The notes beneath the pieces were generated by a model that was not told the DNA's origin, searched no databases, and was given only the letters and a program-made list of their open reading frames with translations. From Kitasatospora sp052076145 (lineage in GTDB: Bacteria > Actinomycetota > Actinomycetes > Streptomycetales > Streptomycetaceae), in assembly GCF_052076145.1 (NCBI RefSeq), contig NZ_CP197246.1, positions 1,178,001 to 1,242,000 on the forward strand: DNA of 64,000 bases. Direction: 5' to 3'. The translations under genes were made by a program, and so were the position numbers. Shown here piece by piece: positions 1 to 8,515 of the stretch; positions within the stretch are counted from its first letter, which is position 1, and every line of letters begins with the position of its first letter.

Positions 1-1
1 G

Positions 2-580
2 GTGTTCGCGCACGGCAGCGGCAGCAGCAGGCGCAGCCCGCGCAACCGCGAGGTCGCCGCCACGCTCCAGCGGGCGGGCCTAGCCACCCTGCTGCTGGAC
101 CTGCTGACGCCCGCCGAGGAGCCGGACCGCCGCAAGGTCTTCGACGTCGAGCTGCTCGCCGAGCGGCTCGGCGCCGCCTTCCGAAGCCTGGACGGCCTGG
201 GCGACCTCGACGGCCCGGTCGGCTGCTTCGGGGCGAGCACCGGCGCGGCCGCCGCGCTGCGGGCGGCGGCGGAGCCCGGTTCGCCGGTCGCGGCAGTGGT
301 CTCCCGGGGCGGCCGCCCGGATCTGGCCGGGCCCTGGCTGGCGCACGTCCGGGCCCCGACCCTGCTGATCGTCGGCGGGGCGGACGTGGGGGTGCTGGAG
401 CTCAACCGGGAGGCCCGCGCGCAGCTGCGCTGCGAGAACAGCCTCGCCGTCGTGCCCGGCGCCGGTCACCTCTTCGAGGAGCCGCGGGCCCTGGAGGCGG
501 TCGGCGAACTGGCCGCCGAATGGTTCACCAGATGGTTCGGGCAGTTCGCACACACCGGGGAGGATCACTGGACATTATGA
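2..580 (+). CDS. alpha/beta hydrolase, dienelactone-hydrolase-like (5' end outside window)
   Basis: The reading frame is open to the window edge, so the N-terminus is missing; the visible part is about 192 residues. It shows an alpha/beta-hydrolase layout: an oxyanion-type HGSGSS near the edge, a nucleophile elbow GASTG (about residue 78), an acid-bearing GGADVG, and a catalytic-type GAGHLF near the C-terminus. This fits the small dienelactone-hydrolase-like esterases that are often fused or linked to phosphoribosyltransferases in actinomycetes. A fusion upstream cannot be excluded. The substrate is unknown and the family call rests on motifs only. Confidence 0.8.
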   Translation: MFAHGSGSSRRSPRNREVAATLQRAGLATLLLDLLTPAEEPDRRKVFDVELLAERLGAAFRSLDGLGDLDGPVGCFGASTGAAAALRAAAEPGSPVAAVVSRGGRPDLAGPWLAHVRAPTLLIVGGADVGVLELNREARAQLRCENSLAVVPGAGHLFEEPRALEAVGELAAEWFTRWFGQFAHTGEDHWTL

Positions 581-600
581 CCAGCCCCAACCGGCCCGAC

Positions 601-626
601 CTGCTCACCTTGTACACATTGAGCAG
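601..626. promoter_or_regulatory. 26-bp inverted repeat upstream of hppD (candidate operator)
   Basis: Arms CTGCTCA and TGAGCAG flank a centre holding the palindrome TGTACA. Arms and centre share one symmetry axis (613/614), so 20 of 26 positions are symmetric. It lies about 108 bases before the hppD start and downstream of the hydrolase stop. It could bind a regulator of tyrosine catabolism. The role is inference from symmetry and position. Confidence 0.45.
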
Positions 627-733
627 TCCAGAAGCCAGCTGTTGCCCAATCAGTCCGACAGGGCCAAGCTCAGCACTCAACCGCGTCACCTACCCCAGGG
701 CACCGCGGAAGCCTCAACGTGGAGGGACCACCG

Positions 734-1942
734 ATGACCACCAACGCCGTTGAACTGACCCCCGAGGAGCTCGAAGCCGGCCTCGACGCGGAGCAGCTGC
801 GCCGCCTGGTGGGCCTGGTCGAGCACGACGCCGCCGGTGACCCCTTCCCGGTCATCGCGCAGGACGCGATCGTGTTCGTGGTGGGCAACGCCACCCAGAC
901 CTCGCACTACTACCAGACCGTCTTCGGCATGGACCTGGTCGCCTACTCGGGCCCGGAGACCGGCCGCCGTGACCGCAAGGCCTTCGTGCTGCGCTCCGGC
1001 TCCTGCCGCTTCGTGATCAAGGGCGGGGTCTCCCCGGACAGCGAGCTGCTGGACCACCACCGCCGCCACGGCGACGGCGTCGTCGACCTGGCGCTGGAGG
1101 TGCCGGACGTCGACAAGTGCATCGAGCACGCCCGCGCCCAGGGCGCCCGCATCCTGGAGGAGCCGAACGACGTCTCCGACGAGAACGGCACCGTGCGCCG
1201 CGCCGCGATCGGCACCTACGGCGAGACCCGCCACACCCTGATCGACCGGTCCCGCTACCACGGCCCCTACCTGCCGGGCTACGTCGTCGCCGAGACGAAG
1301 GTGACGCGCCCGGCCGGTGCGCCCAAGCGGCTGTTCCAGGCCCTCGACCACGCCGTCGGCAACGTCGAGATCGGCAAGATGGACGAGTGGGTCAGCTTCT
1401 ACAACCGCGTCATGGGCTTCGTGAACATGGCCGAGTTCGTCGGCGACGACATCGCCACCGAGTACTCCGCCCTGATGAGCAAGGTCGTCGCGAGCGGCAA
1501 CCACCGGGTCAAGTTCCCGCTGAACGAGCCCGCGATCGCGAAGAAGAAGTCGCAGATCGACGAGTACCTGGAGTTCTACGGCGGCCCCGGCTGCCAGCAC
1601 ATGGCGCTCGCCACCAACGACATCCTCACCACCGTCGACATCCTGCGCGCCAACGGCGTGGAGTTCCTCAACACCCCCGACTCGTACTACGACGACCCGG
1701 AGCTGCGCAAGCGCATCGGCGAGGTGCGGGTGCCGGTCGAGGAGCTGAAGAAGCGCGCGATCCTGGTCGACCGCGACGAGGACGGCTACCTGCTGCAGAT
1801 CTTCACCAAGCCCCAGGGCGACCGGCCGACGGTGTTCTTCGAGTTCATCGAGCGGCATGGTTCACTCGGTTTCGGCAAGGGCAACTTCAAGGCGCTGTTC
1901 GAGTCGCTGGAGCGCGAGCAGGACCGGCGCGGCAACCTCTGA
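734..1942 (+). CDS. hppD: 4-hydroxyphenylpyruvate dioxygenase
   Basis: This Fe(II) enzyme converts 4-hydroxyphenylpyruvate to homogentisate, the second step of tyrosine degradation. It is 402 residues, slightly longer than many bacterial HPPDs because of an N-terminal extension. Two glyoxalase/VOC domains are visible. The 2-His-1-Glu iron ligands can be placed at about H206 (LDHAVGN), H289 (GCQHMA) and E370 (FFEFIER), with the spacing usual for the family. The ATG at 734 was preferred to the GTG at 719 because GGAGGGA sits just before it. It is the first gene of an operon with hmgA and fumarylacetoacetase. Very secure call. Confidence 0.97.
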   Translation: MTTNAVELTPEELEAGLDAEQLRRLVGLVEHDAAGDPFPVIAQDAIVFVVGNATQTSHYYQTVFGMDLVAYSGPETGRRDRKAFVLRSGSCRFVIKGGVSPDSELLDHHRRHGDGVVDLALEVPDVDKCIEHARAQGARILEEPNDVSDENGTVRRAAIGTYGETRHTLIDRSRYHGPYLPGYVVAETKVTRPAGAPKRLFQALDHAVGNVEIGKMDEWVSFYNRVMGFVNMAEFVGDDIATEYSALMSKVVASGNHRVKFPLNEPAIAKKKSQIDEYLEFYGGPGCQHMALATNDILTTVDILRANGVEFLNTPDSYYDDPELRKRIGEVRVPVEELKKRAILVDRDEDGYLLQIFTKPQGDRPTVFFEFIERHGSLGFGKGNFKALFESLEREQDRRGNL

Positions 1943-1975
1943 CAGCCGGCCAGCCAGACCGAGGAGAGGTCGACC

Positions 1976-3181
1976 ATGGCGCACTACCGCCAGCTGGGCA
2001 GCATCCCGCCCAAGCGGCACACGCAGCACCGCACTCCCGAGGGTGGGCTGTACTACGAGGAGCTGATGGGCGAGGAGGGGTTCTTCTCGGACTCCTCGCT
2101 GCTCTACCACCGTGGCATCCCGTCCTCGGTCGTGGACGCCCGGGTCTGGGAGCTGCCGGAGCAGGCGACCACGCCGAACCTGCCGCTGCTGCCCCGGCAC
2201 CTCAAGCTGCACGAGCTCTTCCCGGCCGAGCTGTGGAAGAGCACCGACGCCGTCACCGGCCGCCGGCTGCTGCTCGGCAACGGGGACGTGCGGATCAGCT
2301 ACGTCGCGGCGGGCGCCCCGAGCGAGCTCTACCGCAACGGGCTCGGTGACGAGTGCGTCTACGTCGAGTCGGGCGAGGCTGTGCTGGAGACGGTCTTCGG
2401 CTCGCTGGAGGTCGGCCAGGGCGACTACGTGGTCATCCCCCGGGCCACCACCCACCGCTGGGTGCCGGGGGGCGACGCCCCGCTGCGCGCGTACTGCATC
2501 GAGGCCAACAGCCACATCACCCCGGCCCGCCGCTTCCTCTCCAAGTACGGCCAGCTCCTGGAGCACGCGCCGTACTGCGAGCGGGACCTGCGCGGCCCGG
2601 TCGGCCCGCTGCTGGTCGAGGGCGAGGACGTGGACATCCTCGTCAAGCACCGGGGCTCCGGCCCCGGCGGTGTGGTCGGCACCCGGTACACCGTGCCGCA
2701 CCACCCGTTCGACGTGGTCGGCTGGGACGGCTGCCTCTACCCGTACGTGCTCAACATCAGCGACTACGAGCCGATCACCGGCCGGATCCACCAGCCGCCG
2801 CCGGCCCACCAGGTCTTCGAGGGCAACAACTTCGTGATCTGCAACTTCGTGCCGCGCAAGGTGGACTACCACCCGCTGTCCATCCCGGTGCCGTACTACC
2901 ACTCCAACGTGGACAGCGACGAGGTGATGTTCTACTGCGGCGGCAACTACGAGGCGCGCCGGGGTTCGGGCATCGCCCAGGGCTCGATCTCGCTGCACCC
3001 GGGCGGGCACACCCACGGCCCGCAGCCGGGGGCGTACGAGCGGTCGATCGGTGCGGAGTTCTTCGACGAACTCGCCGTCATGGTGGACACCTTCAAGCCG
3101 CTGGAGCTCGGCGAGGGCGCCACTTCGAGCGAGGACCCGGGCTACGCCTGGACCTGGTCGGGGCGGGGGCCGCAGCGGTGA
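1976..3181 (+). CDS. hmgA: homogentisate 1,2-dioxygenase
   Basis: It opens the ring of homogentisate to give maleylacetoacetate. The protein is 401 residues. Its cupin-like core carries the C-terminal metal-site region of the family: YHSNVDSDE, then SLHPGGHTHGPQPG. The start ATG follows GAGGAGAG. It lies 33 bases after hppD, and its TGA overlaps the GTG of the next gene, so the operon is probably translationally coupled. It is a bacterial-type HGD of about 400 residues. I see nothing unusual in it. Confidence 0.95.
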   Translation: MAHYRQLGSIPPKRHTQHRTPEGGLYYEELMGEEGFFSDSSLLYHRGIPSSVVDARVWELPEQATTPNLPLLPRHLKLHELFPAELWKSTDAVTGRRLLLGNGDVRISYVAAGAPSELYRNGLGDECVYVESGEAVLETVFGSLEVGQGDYVVIPRATTHRWVPGGDAPLRAYCIEANSHITPARRFLSKYGQLLEHAPYCERDLRGPVGPLLVEGEDVDILVKHRGSGPGGVVGTRYTVPHHPFDVVGWDGCLYPYVLNISDYEPITGRIHQPPPAHQVFEGNNFVICNFVPRKVDYHPLSIPVPYYHSNVDSDEVMFYCGGNYEARRGSGIAQGSISLHPGGHTHGPQPGAYERSIGAEFFDELAVMVDTFKPLELGEGATSSEDPGYAWTWSGRGPQR

Positions 3182-3987
3182 GCACCGCCCTGCCCCTCGG
3201 GCTCTTCCGGGGCCTGTTCGACGACGCGGCGGTCTTCCCGCCGGGAGACCTGCCGCTGCCGCAGGCCGTGCCCGCGCACCTGGCCCACCGGGCCTCCCGG
3301 TACGCGGAGTTCGTCGGCCCGTTCCTCTGCGGGGCGGGCCGCCTCGGCGAGCTCGCGCAGCTCGCCGCCCCCGGGCTGCGGGTCGCGCTGGTCCTGCCGG
3401 GGGGCAGCGACCAGCTCGCCCCGGCACTCGGGCACGGCCTGGAGCTGGCCGGGGTCGAGATCGCGGCCCTCCCGGACGTCCGGGCGGCCGTCGCCGCGCT
3501 CGACGCCCAGCTGCCGCCGGGCGTCCCCGGATCGGTCGAACTCCCGCGCGGCGACGGCCTGTCGGCCGCCCTGGACGTGCTCGCCGGCACGCCCTACCGG
3601 GCCAAGTACCGCACCGGCGGCCTGACCGCGGACGCCTTCCCGACCGTCGCCGAGCTGGCCGCCTTCGTGACTGGCTGCGCCGAGCGCGGGCTGCCGTACA
3701 AGTGCACGGCCGGGCTGCACAACGCCGTCCGGCACACCGACGGGCAGACCGGTTTCGAGCACCACGGCTTCCTCAACGTGCTGCTCGCCGCCGCCGATCC
3801 GTCGTCGGCCGCCGAGCTGCTCGCCGAGCGCTCGGGCAAGGTACTCGCCGCCGCCGCACTGGATCTGACGGATGCTCAGATCACTGCCGCCCGCGCTTCG
3901 TTCACCGCCTTCGGCACCTGTAGCATCGCCGAACCGCTCGCCGACCTGGCCGAACTCGGCCTGCTTCCGCACCTGGAGAACCATTGA
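3178..3987 (+). CDS. conserved-looking protein of unknown function in the tyrosine-degradation operon
   Basis: It encodes 269 residues from a GTG that overlaps the hmgA stop by four bases; its own stop overlaps the TTG of the fumarylacetoacetase gene. I do not recognise a named domain. Visible blocks are a start rich in FRGLFDDAAVFPPG, a central PYRAKYRTGG, and CTAGLHNAVRH followed by HHGFLNVL, which could be a binding or catalytic pocket. There is no signal peptide or membrane segment. The position, locked between hmgA and the hydrolase, suggests a role at maleylacetoacetate or fumarylacetoacetate. No maleylacetoacetate isomerase gene is visible here, so an isomerase role is a testable guess and nothing more. 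Confidence 0.85.
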   Translation: MSTALPLGLFRGLFDDAAVFPPGDLPLPQAVPAHLAHRASRYAEFVGPFLCGAGRLGELAQLAAPGLRVALVLPGGSDQLAPALGHGLELAGVEIAALPDVRAAVAALDAQLPPGVPGSVELPRGDGLSAALDVLAGTPYRAKYRTGGLTADAFPTVAELAAFVTGCAERGLPYKCTAGLHNAVRHTDGQTGFEHHGFLNVLLAAADPSSAAELLAERSGKVLAAAALDLTDAQITAARASFTAFGTCSIAEPLADLAELGLLPHLENH

Positions 3988-5195
3988 CCAGCTGGCTCGC
4001 CTCCGCGCAGGATTCGCCGTACGGCCTGCACAACCTGCCGTACGGCGTCTTCACCGCGCCCGACCAGCCGGGCCGCCGCCGGATCGGCGTTGCGGTCGGC
4101 GACTTCGTGCTGGACGCGGGGGCTGCCGCGCGGGCCGTCGGGGCGCCCTCCACCCTGCTCGACGCCGACACCCTCAACCCGCTGCTGGCGGCCGGGCGCC
4201 CGGTCTGGAGCTCGGTGCGCGCCTCGCTCACCGAGTGGCTGACCGACGAGAGCCACCGCGCCGCCGTCAGCCCCTGCCTGCTGGAGCGCGGCTCGGTCGA
4301 GCTGCACCTGCCGTTCGAGGTCGCCGACTACGTCGACTTCTACGCCTCCGAGCACCACGCGACCAACCTGGGCAAGATCTTCCGCCCCGGCTCCGAGCCG
4401 CTGACGCCCAACTGGAAGCACCTGCCGATCGGCTACCACGGCCGGGCCGGCACGGTCGTGGTCTCCGGCACCCCGGTGATCCGCCCGCACGGCCAGCGCA
4501 AGGCCCCCACCGACCCGGCACCCTCCTTCGGCCCGTCCCGCCGCCTCGACATCGAGGCCGAGGTCGGCTTCGTGGTGGGCGCCGGCACCGCGCTCGGCAG
4601 CTCGGTGCCGCTGGAGGCCTTCCGCGAGCACGTCTTCGGCGTCCTGCTGCTCAACGACTGGTCCGCGCGCGACATCCAGGCCTGGGAGTACGTCCCGCTC
4701 GGCCCCTTCCTCGGCAAGTCGTTCGCCACCTCGGTCTCCCCCTGGGTCGTCCCGCTGGACGCCCTGGAGGCCGCCCGGGTCGCACCGCCGGCCCGCGACG
4801 TCGAGCCGCTCCCCTACCTGGACGACCGCGAGGCCGAGGCCTGGGGCCTCGACATCTCCCTCGAGGTCAGCCTCAACGGCCACGTCATCTCCCGGCCGCC
4901 GTTCGCCGCCATGTACTGGACCGCCGCCCAGCAGCTGGCCCACATGACGGTCAACGGCGCGAACCTGCGCCCCGGCGACCTCTACGCCTCCGGCACCGTC
5001 AGCGGCGCCGAGGTCGAGACCCGAGGCGCCCTGATCGAGCTCACCTGGAACGGTGAGAACCCCGTCGAGCTCCCCGACGGCACCACCCGCACCTTCCTGG
5101 AGAACGAGGACACCGTCACGATCACCGCCACCGCCCCGGGCCCGAACGGCACGGTCGTCGGCTTCGGCGAGGTGACGGGCCGCATCGTCCCGTGA
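3984..5195 (+). CDS. fahA: fumarylacetoacetase
   Basis: It hydrolyses fumarylacetoacetate to fumarate and acetoacetate, the last step of homogentisate catabolism. It is 403 residues. An N-terminal SH3-like domain is followed by the FAH catalytic domain with DFYASEHHATN, the block NDWSARDIQAWE and GPFLGKSFATS, which carry the metal and catalytic residues of the family. The TTG at 3984 overlaps the stop of the upstream gene by four bases and the sequence LTSWLASAQDSPYG begins as family members do. With hppD and hmgA this completes three of the four usual pathway steps. Confidence 0.95.
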   Translation: MTSWLASAQDSPYGLHNLPYGVFTAPDQPGRRRIGVAVGDFVLDAGAAARAVGAPSTLLDADTLNPLLAAGRPVWSSVRASLTEWLTDESHRAAVSPCLLERGSVELHLPFEVADYVDFYASEHHATNLGKIFRPGSEPLTPNWKHLPIGYHGRAGTVVVSGTPVIRPHGQRKAPTDPAPSFGPSRRLDIEAEVGFVVGAGTALGSSVPLEAFREHVFGVLLLNDWSARDIQAWEYVPLGPFLGKSFATSVSPWVVPLDALEAARVAPPARDVEPLPYLDDREAEAWGLDISLEVSLNGHVISRPPFAAMYWTAAQQLAHMTVNGANLRPGDLYASGTVSGAEVETRGALIELTWNGENPVELPDGTTRTFLENEDTVTITATAPGPNGTVVGFGEVTGRIVP

Positions 5196-5265
5196 GCTGC
5201 GAACGGCCGCAGCTTATGATCGTCCGGTTGCGGAACCGTACGACCACCTGCAGGGGGATGACGAC

Positions 5266-5871
5266 GTGATCGAGCTGTCCAGCGAGCCGATGACCTGGGT
5301 GATGACCGGAGACAGCATCACCCAGGCGGTGCTGCACACCTACGGCGCCCGTGGGTGGGTGGAGCACGTGCACGAGCGCGTCCGCTGGCAGCTCGACCGG
5401 CTGACCGACCTGGTGGTCAACTCCGGGGTGTCGGCCTGGCGTGCGGTCGACGTGCTCGGCTCGTACGACCACCTGATCGGCCGGTTCTCCCCCGACGTCC
5501 TGTCCATCTCGCTGGGCACCAACGACGCCCGCGCGGGGCTGGCCGGGCTCGACGAGTTCCACGAGTCGATGCGCGCCATCATCGCCAGGACGCCCGACGC
5601 CCGGATCGTGCTGCACACGCCTGTACTGACCAGTTGGAGCGGCCGCGAGGCCCGCCCCGAACTGCCCGCCTACTGCCAGGCCGTCCGCGAGATCGCCGCC
5701 GACACCGGCGCCGTCCTGGTCGACCACGAGGCCCACTGGCTGGCCCACTTCGGCGCCGCCGATCCGCTCTCCTGGCTCGACGACCCCGCCCACCCCAACG
5801 CCGTCGGCCACCGCCGGATGGCCGACCACACGCTGCGCACCCTCGGCCTCGGCGCCATGACCGACCTCTGA
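5266..5871 (+). CDS. SGNH/GDSL-family hydrolase
   Basis: It is 201 residues from a GTG preceded by CAGGGGGATG. The SGNH blocks are present in order: block I GDSITQ (nucleophile Ser), block II Gly in NSGVSAW, block III GTNDAR (Asn), and block V DPAHPNAVGHR (Asp and His). These enzymes are esterases, lipases or carbohydrate deacetylases. No signal peptide is seen, so it is probably cytoplasmic. It is 70 bases after fahA and may be read from that transcript, although AGCTGCG/CGCAGCT just after the fahA stop could form a small hairpin. The substrate is unknown. Confidence 0.88.
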   Translation: MIELSSEPMTWVMTGDSITQAVLHTYGARGWVEHVHERVRWQLDRLTDLVVNSGVSAWRAVDVLGSYDHLIGRFSPDVLSISLGTNDARAGLAGLDEFHESMRAIIARTPDARIVLHTPVLTSWSGREARPELPAYCQAVREIAADTGAVLVDHEAHWLAHFGAADPLSWLDDPAHPNAVGHRRMADHTLRTLGLGAMTDL

Positions 5872-5974
5872 CCGCCGCGCCCGGCGTTCATCCGCAGACC
5901 GCCCTCGCCCCCGTTCCGGGAGCGGGGGCGGTGGCATGTCCGGGGTGCGGCCGGATCTGACGGAGTTGGCCGAG

Positions 5975-5988
5975 TTGGTACGTACCAA
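5975..5988. promoter_or_regulatory. perfect palindrome TTGGTACGTACCAA (candidate operator)
   Basis: A perfect 14-base palindrome in the long leader of the sugar-transporter operon, four bases before a possible -10 element (CATTAT). It has the size and symmetry expected for a dimeric GntR- or LacI-type regulator. No regulator gene adjoins the operon, so the protein that binds it would be encoded elsewhere. Confidence 0.5.
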
Positions 5989-6019
5989 GCGACATTATGG
6001 GCGCCTTGACCGTTTTGGG

Positions 6020-6036
6020 GTTGCACGGGGTGCAAC
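6020..6036. promoter_or_regulatory. inverted repeat GTTGCAC-N3-GTGCAAC
   Basis: Seven-base perfect arms separated by GGG, about 207 bases before the binding-protein start and 32 bases after the 14-base palindrome. It is a second candidate operator for the same transporter promoter. Function is inferred from symmetry only. Confidence 0.45.
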
Positions 6037-6242
6037 GAACCCCCGCACTTCAATAACTGGTGTAGACCTCTGTTCGCGTGAGGTGCACTCTGGGTCCGTC
6101 CCCGGGGCACACACTCGCCCGGCCCAACTCACGAACCGTCACGCACCTTTGAGCACCAGGCCGATGGCAGTGCCGCGGCCTCCCCCACCTCCACGCCGGA
6201 GCGCTGTCGCAGGCAGCTCGGCCACGTCAAGGGCGGTACACG

Positions 6243-7532
6243 ATGAACAAGAAGCTCCTCAACCTCTCCGCAGTCTGTGCCGTCGGCATGCTCGCCCTCA
6301 CCGCCTGCGGCAGCAGCGGCGGCAGTGGCAGCAGCAAGGACGACGCGGGCTCCAAGGGCGGCCCCGTCACGCTCAAGCTCGTCGCGGCCGACTACGGCGA
6401 CACGGCGGCCAACTCCTCGCAGGCGTACTGGGGCGACGTGGTCAAGGGCTTCCAGACCGCCAACCCGAACATCAAGGTCGATCTGCAGGTCGTGAACTGG
6501 AACGACATCGACAAGCAGGTCAAGACGATGATCCAGAGCGGCAACGTGCCGGACATCCTGCAGACCGGCGGCTACGCGGACAAGGTCACCGACAAGCTGC
6601 TCTACCCCGCGAGCGACGTGCTGTCCCCCGCCACCCAGGCCAACTTCATCGACACCTTCGCCAAGGCCGGCCAGGTCAGCGGCACCCAGTACGGCATCCC
6701 GTTCGTCTCCTCCGCCCGTGCCTTCTTCTACAACAAGGCGATCTTCGCGCAGGCCGGCATCACCGACGCGCCGAAGACCTGGGACGACGTCAAGGCCGAC
6801 GCCGCGCTGATCAAGGCCAAGGTCCCCGGTGTGACGCCGTACGCGCTGCCGCTCGGCCCCGAGGAGGCCCAGGGCGAGTCGATGATGTGGGAGCTCGGCA
6901 ACGGCGGCGGCTACACCGACGCCTCCGGCAAGTACACGCTCAACAGCCAGGCCGACATCGACACCTTCAGCTGGCTGAAGGCCAACCTCGTCGACCCGGG
7001 CCTCACCTACGCGAACCCGGCCACCACCGACCGCAAGACCGCCTTCGCGGACTTCGCCGCCGGCAAGGCCGCCATGCTCAACGGCCACCCCTCGCTGATC
7101 AAGAAGGCCACCGACGGCAAGGTCGACTACGCCGCCACCGCCATCCCCGGCAAGACCGGCCCGCTCAAGAACACCCTCGGCGTGGCCGACTGGATGATGG
7201 CCTTCAACAAGAACGGCCACAAGGACGAGATCAAGAAGTTCCTCGACTTCGCGTACTCCAAGGAGAACACGCTCAAGTTCGACGAGCTCTACAACCTGAT
7301 GCCCGTCACCAAGGACACGCTCGCCGAGATGAACAGCAACGGCAAGCACAAGGACCTGGCGCCGTTCTTCACCCTGCTGCCCACCGCCACCTTCTACCCG
7401 CTGGGCGACACCAGCTGGGACGCCGTCTCCGCCGAGATCAAGAAGAGCGGCGGCACCGCCGTCTCCGGTGACCCGGCCAAGGTGCTCGGCGACCTCCAGA
7501 AGAAGGCCGAGGCAGCGGCCGCCGACAAGTAG
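6243..7532 (+). CDS. sugar ABC transporter substrate-binding lipoprotein (CUT1 type)
   Basis: It is 429 residues with a lipoprotein signal: MNKK, a hydrophobic stretch, then lipobox LTAC (Cys about residue 21). A Ser/Gly-rich linker follows, then an extracellular solute-binding family 1 fold with WNDIDKQVKTMIQSGNVPD and GIPFVSSARAFFYN. Binding proteins of this class catch oligosaccharides outside the membrane and deliver them to two permeases, here the next two genes. The ligand cannot be read from sequence. No ATPase gene is linked, which is usual in actinomycetes where a shared MsiK-type ATPase serves several importers. Confidence 0.92.
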   Translation: MNKKLLNLSAVCAVGMLALTACGSSGGSGSSKDDAGSKGGPVTLKLVAADYGDTAANSSQAYWGDVVKGFQTANPNIKVDLQVVNWNDIDKQVKTMIQSGNVPDILQTGGYADKVTDKLLYPASDVLSPATQANFIDTFAKAGQVSGTQYGIPFVSSARAFFYNKAIFAQAGITDAPKTWDDVKADAALIKAKVPGVTPYALPLGPEEAQGESMMWELGNGGGYTDASGKYTLNSQADIDTFSWLKANLVDPGLTYANPATTDRKTAFADFAAGKAAMLNGHPSLIKKATDGKVDYAATAIPGKTGPLKNTLGVADWMMAFNKNGHKDEIKKFLDFAYSKENTLKFDELYNLMPVTKDTLAEMNSNGKHKDLAPFFTLLPTATFYPLGDTSWDAVSAEIKKSGGTAVSGDPAKVLGDLQKKAEAAAADK

Positions 7533-7545
7533 TCCCTGTTCTCAG

Positions 7546-7591
7546 TGCGGGAGGTGGGCGGCCCCGACGGTGCGGCCGCCCACCTCCCGCA
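7546..7591 (+). terminator. intercistronic 18-bp perfect stem-loop after the binding-protein gene
   Basis: Arms 7546-7563 and 7574-7591 are perfectly complementary over 18 bases with a 10-base loop. It lies 14 bases after the binding-protein stop and ends 22 bases before the permease TTG, with no T tract. Such hairpins in ABC operons commonly cause partial termination or protect the upstream message, so the binding protein outnumbers the permeases. That role is inferred. Confidence 0.7.
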
Positions 7592-7612
7592 GCCCCAAGG
7601 AAAGGCACGACC

Positions 7613-8515
7613 TTGTCGCTCAAAACCGGCGCACCAGGGCCCCGGCGCTCCGGCCTCGCCCGGCTCGGCCCGCTCCCCTGGATCGCCCCCGCCGTGATCC
7701 TGATCCTGCTCGTGGTCCTCTGGCCCGTCTACGAGATGGTGCACACCTCGTTCCTGCGGATCAGCACCAGTGGTTTCGTCCGTGGCTCGGCCGGGTTCGA
7801 CAAGTACACCAAGCTCTTCGGCGAACCCGACTTCTACAGCGTGCTCGGCTGGACGGTCGTCTGGACGGTCGCCGTGGTGGCCCTCACCATGGTGCTCTCA
7901 CTGGCCCTGGCGCAGCTGTTCAACCAGCAGTTCCCCGGCCGCCGGCTCACCCGCTGGGCGCTGATCGCCCCCTGGGCGGCGTCCGTGCTGATGACCTCCA
8001 TCGGCTTCAAGTGGATGCTCGACCGCACCGCCGGTGTCCTCAACACCGCGATGACCGACCTCGGCCTGATCGACGCCCCCAGGGACTGGCTCGGCGACCC
8101 GTCCGGCGCCAAGCCCTGGATGATCCTGATCGCCGTCTTCGTGTCCCTCCCCTTCACCACCTACACGCTGCTGGCCGGTCTCCAGACCGTCCCGGGCGAG
8201 GTGTACGAGGCGGCGAAGGTCGACGGCACCACCGGCTGGCAGACCTACCGGCTGATCACCCTGCCGCTACTGCGCCCGGCCCTGCTGGTCGGCCTGGTCA
8301 TCAACCTGATCAACGTCTTCAACTCCTTCCCCGTCATCTGGGGCACCACCCAGGGCGGCCCGGACAGCGCCACCGCGACCACAACGGTCTTCGCGTTCCA
8401 GCTGATGAACACCGACATCGGCGAATCCGCCGCGATGTCCGTCGTCAACTTCGCGTTGATCGTCGTCATGGTCCTGGCCTTCCTGAAGGTCAGCCGCTGG
8501 AACGAGGAGAGCTGA
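7613..8515 (+). CDS. sugar ABC transporter permease (MalF-like)
   Basis: It is 300 residues with about six membrane helices. The EAA loop that docks the ATPase is visible as EVYEAAKVDGTTGWQTYRLI with the following LPLLRP. The TTG start follows AAGGAAAGG. The protein has the short N-terminus usual for MalF-type subunits of actinomycete CUT1 importers. Its TGA overlaps the ATG of the second permease (TGATG), so the two are translated together and form the membrane channel. Confidence 0.92.
   Translation: MSLKTGAPGPRRSGLARLGPLPWIAPAVILILLVVLWPVYEMVHTSFLRISTSGFVRGSAGFDKYTKLFGEPDFYSVLGWTVVWTVAVVALTMVLSLALAQLFNQQFPGRRLTRWALIAPWAASVLMTSIGFKWMLDRTAGVLNTAMTDLGLIDAPRDWLGDPSGAKPWMILIAVFVSLPFTTYTLLAGLQTVPGEVYEAAKVDGTTGWQTYRLITLPLLRPALLVGLVINLINVFNSFPVIWGTTQGGPDSATATTTVFAFQLMNTDIGESAAMSVVNFALIVVMVLAFLKVSRWNEES

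Larger units (their letters stand above)
5872..6242. promoter_or_regulatory. 371-base regulatory interval before the sugar ABC operon
   Basis: No gene is visible. The interval holds a GC-rich hairpin at 5906-5930 (CGCCCCCG/CGGGGGCG), likely the terminator of the SGNH gene. A perfect 14-base palindrome lies at 5975-5988 and a second inverted repeat at 6020-6036. CATTAT at 5992-5997, right after the first palindrome, could be a -10 element. The layout looks like a controlled promoter for the transporter genes. Confidence 0.55.

Noticed and set aside
1862..3427. A 521-residue minus-strand open frame opposite hmgA
   Set aside because: Shadow of hmgA and the following gene; no motif and atypical composition.
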